From Acorus gramineus (lineage: Eukaryota; Streptophyta; Magnoliopsida; Acorales; Acoraceae), in NCBI GenBank assembly GCA_030737835.1, contig JAUJYN010000022.1, positions 712,712 through 776,711 of the forward strand: a stretch of 64,000 bases of DNA, given 5' to 3'. The stretch's first letter is position 1. The number at the start of each line of letters is the position of its first letter. The translations under genes were made by a program, and so were the position numbers. The notes under the pieces are model-generated. The model did not search any database and was not told the DNA's origin. It saw only the letters and a list, made by a program, of their open reading frames with translations. Shown here in pieces: positions 57,267-64,000 of the stretch.

Positions 57267-59933
57267 GTGAGTGGGACGACCCAACCCAGTAGGGAGGCGT
57301 TACATGCACTTGGGCGTGTACCGTCCTCCCCTGGGGCACCATAGTAAATATTAACCTGTTTAATATGAAAAGCTATGAAAGCATGATAATCTGTAGTATG
57401 CATGCCACCCTAGATTTGTATGCTAGGGACTTATACCCTTAGGACCCGTATATGAGCCATGCACCCTGTTATCATGTTTCCATGCTAGGAAAGCCCCGAC
57501 CGATGCATATTCCCATTTAGTTTATTTATTTAAATAAAATGCGAGCATGTGATTATTAGCCTGTTTTAGCGAATATCATAGGGGAGGGGCCTCGCGAGGA
57601 TAGTGGTGAGACCCGGGCTAGGGTACTCCGTGTTCCTTGTTTGGTTGTCGGGATGTCCTATATCGGGACCTCACGCTGCCCTCCCAAGGATTCTTTCCCC
57701 GTTAATATTCCAACCTTGTTATAACTATTATGCATGTTCCCCGCATCTTGGTTATGCGCCCTCGAGGAATTTTGAGGAATTCAGAACATTAGAGTTGTTA
57801 TGATGTGTTGTCTGCGGATCCGAGTGGATCATATGCGATGGATAGGCTGTTCTGTTCCCTTCGTTGGATCCATGTAGAGACTACCCCAGCGTTGGAAAGG
57901 TCGTCCCGTGCAGGGGCTCCCATCAGTAGGCGCCTCCTGATTTGGTAGAAGGACTGTGCTGAATGTGGGAGTGGCCAAACGACCTACAGAGTGGGGAGAG
58001 ACTATCGATGGACCAAGGGTGACCAACAGCCTAGTCAATCTCAAGAGCCTAGGTCACCTATTGAGGGTGAGGGTGAGGGTATGGTGGGCCGGCGATGTGG
58101 CGACCCACTGGATTGTAAGTCCCAATATCCTTGGTCACCCATTGAGGGTGAGGGTGAGGGTGTAGCGGGTTGGCGGTAGCGACCCGCTGGTTTTGTGTAG
58201 TTAGTCCCAATATCCTTGGTCACCCATTGAGAGGTGAGGGTGAGGGTGTAGTGGGTTGGCGGTAGCGACCCACTGGATTGCGGAGTTGTTGCCATTTTTT
58301 GTGGCTTGAGTAATGTGATTGTGGATTAAATTATATCTGGTTGTGGTTAATATAAGCTGTGATGCATGGGTTGTGCTGTTCACTGAGCGTGTGGCTCACC
58401 CCTCGCATAATATTTTTCTCCAGTGTCATCTGAGTCGGATCTGGAGGAGGAGCTCCCCGAGGGACTTCATCAGTAGCGGAGTAGCGCCACGTCCCGCGAG
58501 TATCAGAGGCTATCAGCATCCCTTTCGCTTGTATGTATTATATTCCGTGCTTGGGCACGTGTTTGTGTATTATTTGGATGTCTTTGTATATATTGGCTCT
58601 CACAGGACATATGATTATGTATCGAGTCTGTAGTATGTTTTGATTACAGATTCAGTCTTTTTAGCTTCCGCATTTGGTGTATATATCATGTCAGCCCTGT
58701 TTTTATCTGTGTTGTCATTTTAGATGTTGTGTGAGTATGTTATTGAACTCTTGTTTACTGATATCATATATACACCTGCCGCGTCCCGGGGTCGGCCGGC
58801 CCTGGGGCATGACAGGACTCCCATCCGTAGGTACCACCGATGCGTTCGGGGGCGTACTGATCGTGGGAGTGTACCGGGTAGAGGCTACCCGGGAGAGGGC
58901 TAACGAATGATATTGCGGGCGTGGAATCGTTCTCCCGTTTGTTGGATCCGATGTAGGAACTTTTCGGCGTTGGAAAAGCTGTCCTGACAGAGGGCTCCCA
59001 TCCGTAGGTACCACCGAGGCGTTCAGAAGCATACTGATCATGGGAGTATACCAGGTAGTGACTACCCAGGGAAAGGGCTACCGGTGGACCAAGGGTGTAG
59101 AGCAGTCTAGGTCTCTTCCAAAAGTCCCAAGAGTCTCCCTCCGGGAGTGAGGGTGAGGATGAGGTAAAGACACGTCGCCGCGTGACCCATTCGTTGTTCG
59201 TCCGTTCCCATAGTTGTTGGGTCCGGTTGCGTATCGATGTTCAAAGACATCGTTGGGCAGTTATCCCGATGTAGATGATCCAGTAGTGTTGTGTAGACCA
59301 GTAATCCCGAATCTCCTCGACCAACGGTATGGTCTCTCCCCAAAAGTCCCAAGAGTCTCCCTCCGGGAGTGAGGGTGAGGGTGAGGTTGGTCGCGCCGCC
59401 GCGTGACTGTGTTATCCATGGGTTTCCACCCATGTTTTCCTTGAAAGGAAAGTGCTTATGTATTGAACTATTGTATGGTGATTGGTTTCCAGCCACTCAC
59501 TGAGCTTGTAGCTCACCCCTCGCATACTGTTTCTTTTCAAGGGCAGTGTTGGGCGTGGAGCTGAAGCTTCCCTGTGGCATGGTCTTATGGGCGTGGAGCG
59601 TTCTTCCGACAGATGGAGAGTGCGAGGCTGTCAGCAGTCTTAGAGTCATTGTATGTATTGTAAATCGTGCATGTGGCATAGGTTGTATTTTCTTTGGTCT
59701 AGACTTGGCTCTCACAGGACAGTGATTGTGTATTCGAGTCTGTAATAATGTTTTTGGTTTACAGACATTGTTTATATATTATGCTTCCGCTTTTCAGTCA
59801 GTTATCATTATCCTTGCTTTGCCACCTTGTGTGTTGTTGTTGGAGTCTTTATTGACCTCAGGTATTGATAGCTGATATTTTATTATTACCACGTCTCGGG
59901 GACGGCCGCCCTGGGGCGTGACATGGTCGTCCC

Positions 59934-60434
59934 TTGAATCATCCAGCTCCCCCCTCTTCCATGAATCGTCAAGCTCCCCCATCCGCGGACCCTGGGGAGC
60001 AAGCCGGAGGAGAGGGAAGAGTTCACGGAGGTGAGTCTCCCCGACCAGAAGATCATGCCGAGCTTCCCTGGAGCTTTTTGGTGGCCGTTGAAGAGCCAAG
60101 AGTGGCGGCTCCAGTACCTCTTTCTCCAGCGAGGGTGCCCAACTGGGTCCTCAGTCCCAGCCCTCCTCTGTTTGTGGCTGATGTTTGCTCCCAGACTGAC
60201 GCTCAATTCACGGTGCCCCCTTCTCTTCTTCGCAAGGCTAGCCTCAAAGCCTGGGGACACATCACTACTGTCGGGAGGGAACTCAAGAAGCTGAGGCGCC
60301 TTATCCAGGAGGAGGAGAAGGAGCGATTCAGTGACTTCTCTGCCGGCTTTCATGCCAGTTACATGGCTGCTCGAGGCAGGGAAGCCTTTCCCTCCTCAAC
60401 CCAATTGAAAGATACTTATAATCTCTCTCTATGA
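59934..60434 (+). pseudogene. Probable C-terminal part of the Transposase_28-like protein
   Basis: A 166-residue open frame directly after the LTR block. It begins in Pro/Ser-rich sequence and then has ELPWSFLVAVEEPRVAAPVP, RKASLKAWGHITTVGRELKK and a charged coiled-coil stretch (LRRLIQEEEKERFSDFSAGF), ending DTYNLSL. No catalytic domain is recognised. Position and composition fit the rest of the protein begun at 37665, with the central part lost, but I cannot prove they are one gene. It could also be an unrelated hypothetical ORF. Confidence 0.4.
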
Positions 60435-61025
60435 GAGGCGCTATGGCCGCTTTGCGGAGGATGCCCCGAGCGCTTCTCGCCCTCATGAATGAGAGGGCGT
60501 TGTTGCGGGCCTTCCCATGTCTTTTTTTTTATTTATTAAAACAATATGTTTATTTGATGTTTATCTGGGCTGCGTCCCCTGTTAATTTTTCTTTTATCGT
60601 TGTATGATGAATATTTTTGCCTTGCTATCTTGGTTTTTTTTATATCTGCCTTTGCTGTTCTGCCTTTTTGAGGGGAATGATTCGTGTTTGTAAAAATGGG
60701 TGCTTTGTCTCATCGTATGTTGTTATTATTTGCATGCCACTTTCTTCTCCACCTCCATTTAAGTCAGACTTTCACTGGTCGGGAAGTTAGGTTGGGAATT
60801 GCTGGTCTGGAGTTGAGGTCAGGCACTCCAGACTATCTTTTATGACTGGGTTCCCCAAGCCGGGAATCGTTTCTGACCATTGATTGTTTCACTTAGGTGC
60901 TTGATTTTAATCAAGCAGTCATTTGAAATGCTGACCCGCGTGATTCTGTGTATCTTCTTATGTTAGAGGTCTGTGGACACCTTTACACGTGGCACTTTGG
61001 GCGGGATATTTAAGGTGCATGAAAT
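60435..61025. other. Non-coding tail of the Transposase_28-type repeat
   Basis: T-rich, 3'-UTR-like sequence with TTTATTTATTAAAACAATA, followed by GGGCGGGATATTTAAGG. No gene is seen. It ends at the GAAAT target duplicate of LTR1 copy E. Confidence 0.4.
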
Positions 61026-63722
61026 TGTCACACCCCAGGGTGGCCGTCCCTGGGACGCGGCAAGGGTATATATGATATCAGCAGTCTATTCAAGAGATCA
61101 ATAATATACTCAAACAATATCAACAATGACAACACAGACAACAAAGAGGCTGACATGATATATACACAAATAGCGGAAGCTGAAAGACTGAATCTGTAAT
61201 TCAAAGACATAATACAGACTCAATACATAATCAACTGTCCTGTGGGAGCCAATATATACACGACATCCAAATATAATACAAACGCGTGCTCAAGCACGGA
61301 ATACAACACATACAAGCAAAGGGGGATGCTGAATGGCCTCTCACACGAAGAACGTGACACTGCTCCGCTACTGTTGACGAGCCTCGGGGAGCTCCTCCTG
61401 TCGATCCGACTCAGATATCACTGGAGAAAAATATATGCGAGGGGTGAGCCACACGCTCAGTGAATAGCAAAACCCATGCATCACAATTCATACTAACCTC
61501 AAATCATTCATAGCCTCTAAGTGGCAATAACTACTCAATCCAGTGGGTCGCTCATCGCCAACCCACTACACCCTCACCCTCACCCTCAAACTGGTGACAT
61601 GGTCTTTTGGGACTGACTAGGCTGTTAATCACCCTTGGTCCACCGATATCCTCTACTCCACACCGTAGCTCGCCTGGTCTACTCCCACGATTCAGCACAG
61701 TCCGAAACCAAATCAGGAGGTGCCTACTGATGGGAGCCCTCTGTCAGGACGGCCTGTCTAACGCTGAGAAGTCCGTACACGGATCCAACGAAGGGAAGAG
61801 AAACAGCCTACCCACACGGATACGATCCACTTGGATCCGCCGACACCGATCTCAACTCTACAAATGTCATGAATTCTTCAGAATTCCTCCAAGGCGCATA
61901 ACTAAGATGCGGGGAAGCATATATTATAACCGCAAGGTTATAATATTCTCTAAGGCATGCTAATTACAAAAACTCGCATTTGATTTAAATAAATTAAACT
62001 ACATGGGACGCATGCGTAGGTCGAGGCTTCCCTAGCATGAAAACATGGTATCAGGATGCTTGGGCCTTTATACATATCATAAGGGGCAAGTATCCCTAAC
62101 ATACAGGGTCTAGGGTGGCATGGATACTATATAATAATCATGCATGCAAAGTATACATAATACAAGTTAATATGCAACTATGGTGCCCCAGGGGAGAGCA
62201 ATACACTACTAAGTGTATAGAACGCCTCCCTACTGGGTTGGATTGTCCCACTCACCAATATTCGGGTCGTCGCGTGATCGTCCGTCGAGATCTGCAAGAC
62301 ATGGGAATCAAACTGGTGAGTAAAATACACAGATACGCAATAAATATGCTAGAAATACCCAACACTCGGACAAGAATGCATACGGGCCCGTACGCACGCG
62401 AGTCCGAGTGCCCCGACACACTCCCGCACCCCCGGGCAGCCATGCGCACGGCCACCCGCACGCACACGCACCGGTGCGCACGCGTGCGCGCACCCCCGCG
62501 CCCCCGGCGCACTGCCACGCCCCAGCCCGAGCACCCAGGCACGCTGCCGCGCCCCTACCCGCACGCCCAGACATGCTGCCGCGCACGCGCGCAAGCTTGC
62601 GCGCGCCCGCGCGCACCGCGCGTCCAGCCTCGGGTGCACCCGCGCGCACTGCGCCCCAGCGCAGTACCCCTGCGCGCACTGCGCCCCCTGCGCGGCACCC
62701 GCTCGCACGCCCGCGCGTACGCGCGCACGCCCGCCAGCGCGCCTACACCTGCCTGCGCTTACATGCGCGCACAGGCTCGCGCGCACGCGTGCGGATAACA
62801 CCGCACGGGCGCCCGAGCCACTCCCACACCCCCAACAGCCCCCAACAGCCCCCCTCCAACCCCCTAACCACCATGCATGCCATGCATACCCATATGCAAC
62901 CCTAAACAAGCATCTACACAAGAAAAAGGAGGGAAGAAAGCTCATCCAAAGGGAGGAAGGAAAGGAGGGAACTTCGGGTGCTCTTCGCGCACCGATTCGC
63001 CACCACCAAGACCACCACCACCAAGCTCTCTTCTCAGCCAAAGAGGGGCTGAAAACAGAGGAGAAGAGGGTCCATGAGAGGAGGAAAAACAAAGGGAAAT
63101 GAAGATCCAAGACCATAGGACGATAGATCAGGTCCTCACCTTCCTTTTCTCCTTCTATGGCTTTCTTGATCAACCACTCTAGCTAGATCAAATGGGGGTT
63201 TTAAAGAGAGGGAGAGAGAGAGAGAGAGAGCTTGAAATGGAGAAGATGATGAATAGCATTTACTATACTTGGGCGTGGACCTCTTTAAGTCACCACACAC
63301 ACACTCACACACACACTCACCACTTAGGGCTAATTAGGTTTAACTAGGTTAAGTAAGGTTTAAGTGAGCTTTGACCCTAGTCAACCCAACCACACTAGAA
63401 AACAAAAGGTTTTGACCAAGTCAAGGGTCAACATTGACCAAGTCAAGTCTCCCAATGACTTTTCGATTAGTCAAAACCCGGATACGATTCAGAACTGCAA
63501 AATTCTGAAACGTTACCGGAATTCGATGAAATTTTTGTGAGTGGCTTGAAATGGCACCAGGACACATAATATGCAGTTAGATTTTCAATCGGAGACCTTA
63601 GGCTCAGGATGATAGCTAAAAGTCCAAAATTTTAGCGGTTCCGATTGAAAAAAAGAAAAGTTGAAAAACTGTCAGAATGCTCCAATGGTGACCAGAAGGA
63701 TAAAAGTGACACATATATAATA
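61026..63722 (-). mobile_element. LTR1 copy E, solo LTR
   Basis: On the minus strand it runs from TATTATATATGTGTCAC (63722, with a C-to-T change in the plus-strand terminal CA) to GGGGTGTGACA (61026). The target duplication GAAAT is exact (61021-61025 and 63723-63727). Length 2,697 bp; the GC-rich block is shorter than in C and D. Micro-exon 62256-62291; acceptor block 61421-61465. A (GA)n run lies at about 63207-63229. Confidence 0.9.
62256..62291 (-). other. 36-nt micro-exon candidate, LTR1 copy E
   Basis: On the minus strand CTTGCAG is followed by ATCTCGACGGACGATC and, 36 nt later, by GTGAGTGGGAC. It has several substitutions relative to C and D but the same length. Confidence 0.5.
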
Positions 63723-63727
63723 GAAAT

Positions 63728-64000
63728 CAATCCCATGATTAGGGTTGCCTTTTTTCCTTTTCGAAATGCCATCCGTCGCACCTCGATCAATCAAAAAGAT
63801 GCACCGTCTCTTCGGTGTTGCTGATATCTTTTAAATAGGGGTTTCAATGTCTTGTCGTGGCAATAACCAGGTCCTTCTACTCCGAACTGAGGTATTGCCT
63901 TTCTCTCCCCTTTCGTCTTTTAAACTTGTCTTCCTCTCTCGCTGCAACTTCTCTTAGTTTTGTCGCGAGGGCTCAAATCGCTTAATCTCAACAAGGGTTT
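63728..64000. other. Sequence after LTR1 copy E
   Basis: A TTTAAATAGGGG promoter-like word (about 63831) is followed by T/C-rich sequence to the window edge. It may be the leader of a further element of the 36400-37785 type. No coding region is identified. Confidence 0.35.

Larger units (their letters stand above)
55440..58814 (+). mobile_element. LTR1 copy D, complete solo LTR of 3,375 bp
   Basis: It starts TGTTATATATGTGTCAC and ends GGGGCATGACA. It interrupts the CTGTCCTGA(T/C)AGAGG|CTCCC module of the 3' LTR2. The flanks GAGGG (left) and GGACTCCC (right) fit a target duplication that lost about two bases on the right. TATATAA box at 55704, donor TTG|GTAAGC at 56030, GC-rich block to 57100, acceptor TCTTGCAG at 57230, micro-exon 57231-57266, second donor GTGAGTGGG at 57267, second acceptor at 58423. 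Confidence 0.9.
42505..59923 (+). mobile_element. Non-autonomous gypsy element with 3.6-kb LTRs and a 1.3-kb interior
   Basis: 5' LTR: 42505-43638 plus 49646-51676 (its first roughly 390 bp are missing). PBS at 51682, interior 51677-52944 with only a pol tail, PPT at about 52931-52944. 3' LTR: 52945-55439 plus 58815-59923, about 3.6 kb. In 51120-51270 the two LTRs differ at about 4 sites in 140 bp, so the insertion looks moderately young. Both LTRs were later split by other LTRs. Pol similarity and the primer site point to a Ty3/gypsy chromovirus-like parent. It lacks gag, protease, RT and RNase H, so it would depend on a helper. Confidence 0.85.
52945..59923 (+). mobile_element. 3' LTR2, interrupted by LTR1 copy D
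   Basis: It starts TGTTATGCCTGTATCATTTGG and ends GGGGCGTGACA. It is split at 55440-58814. It holds the leader CT run (53370-53430), donor AAG|GTGAGC (53694), acceptor TTGCAG (54175), micro-exon 54176-54212 and the acceptor block 59495-59541. Confidence 0.9.

Noticed and set aside
55858..57342. A 494-residue open frame on the minus strand, and other long frames on both strands in GC-rich LTR parts
   Set aside because: They consist of Ala/Arg/Pro/Thr low-complexity sequence, overlap on both strands, and change between LTR copies. They follow from GC-rich composition, not from coding.
61021..61040. Reading LTR1 copy E and copy D as the two LTRs of one element
   Set aside because: They are in opposite orientation, and copy E has its own exact GAAAT target duplication.

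Overview
This window is nuclear DNA of a flowering plant. It carries a spliced SC35-type SR protein gene, a four-exon FT/TFL1-family (PEBP) gene with the plant exon layout, a FAR1/FHY3-type Mutator relative, two PIF/Harbinger elements, and long-LTR Ty3/gypsy elements with an initiator-Met-tRNA primer site. No bacterial operons, rRNA or tRNA genes were seen. I cannot name the species; a eudicot or magnoliid seems likely.

Layout. 1-1411: 3' half of a long LTR (family LTR1). 1453-5095: decayed FAR1-type MULE. 5316-14086: PIF/Harbinger element with a broken Myb-like ORF1. It was invaded by a reverse-strand LTR1 solo LTR (5926-12206), which was itself invaded by a forward LTR1 solo LTR (6561-9724). 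15036-15946: PEBP gene. 17251-20019: another solo LTR (LTR4). 20060-23195: hAT MITE, a MULE-like fragment rich in palindromes, and a long-TIR element. 23593-27664: second PIF/Harbinger element with remnants of both ORFs. 27995-32080: a roughly 2-kb tandem duplication just downstream of the SC35 gene (32199-35467, minus strand). 36400 onward: an older repeat with a Transposase_28-like ORF start (37665), split by a block of nested LTRs (37786-59923). Its probable continuation (59934-60434) is followed by one more LTR1 solo LTR (61026-63722).

The nested block centres on a small LTR retrotransposon. Its 5' LTR is 42505-43638 plus 49646-51676, the PBS is at 51682, only a pol tail remains (52388-52823), the PPT is near 52931-52944, and the 3' LTR is 52945-59923. 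Both LTRs were later split by other LTRs (43639-49645, which holds LTR3 45863-48346; and 55440-58814). Exact 5-bp target duplications (ATCCT, ATTAT, GAAAT) support several of these calls.

The most interesting signal is inside the LTRs. LTR1 and LTR2 copies share a three-exon leader: a CT-rich first exon, a GC-rich low-complexity intron, a 36-39-nt micro-exon, and a second intron of about 1 kb. That second intron ends in a block (CACTGAGC, then GCTCACCCCTC, then CAG) which is also present in the otherwise different LTR3 and LTR4. Every gene of transposon origin here is broken. SC35 looks intact. The PEBP gene is open but atypical.
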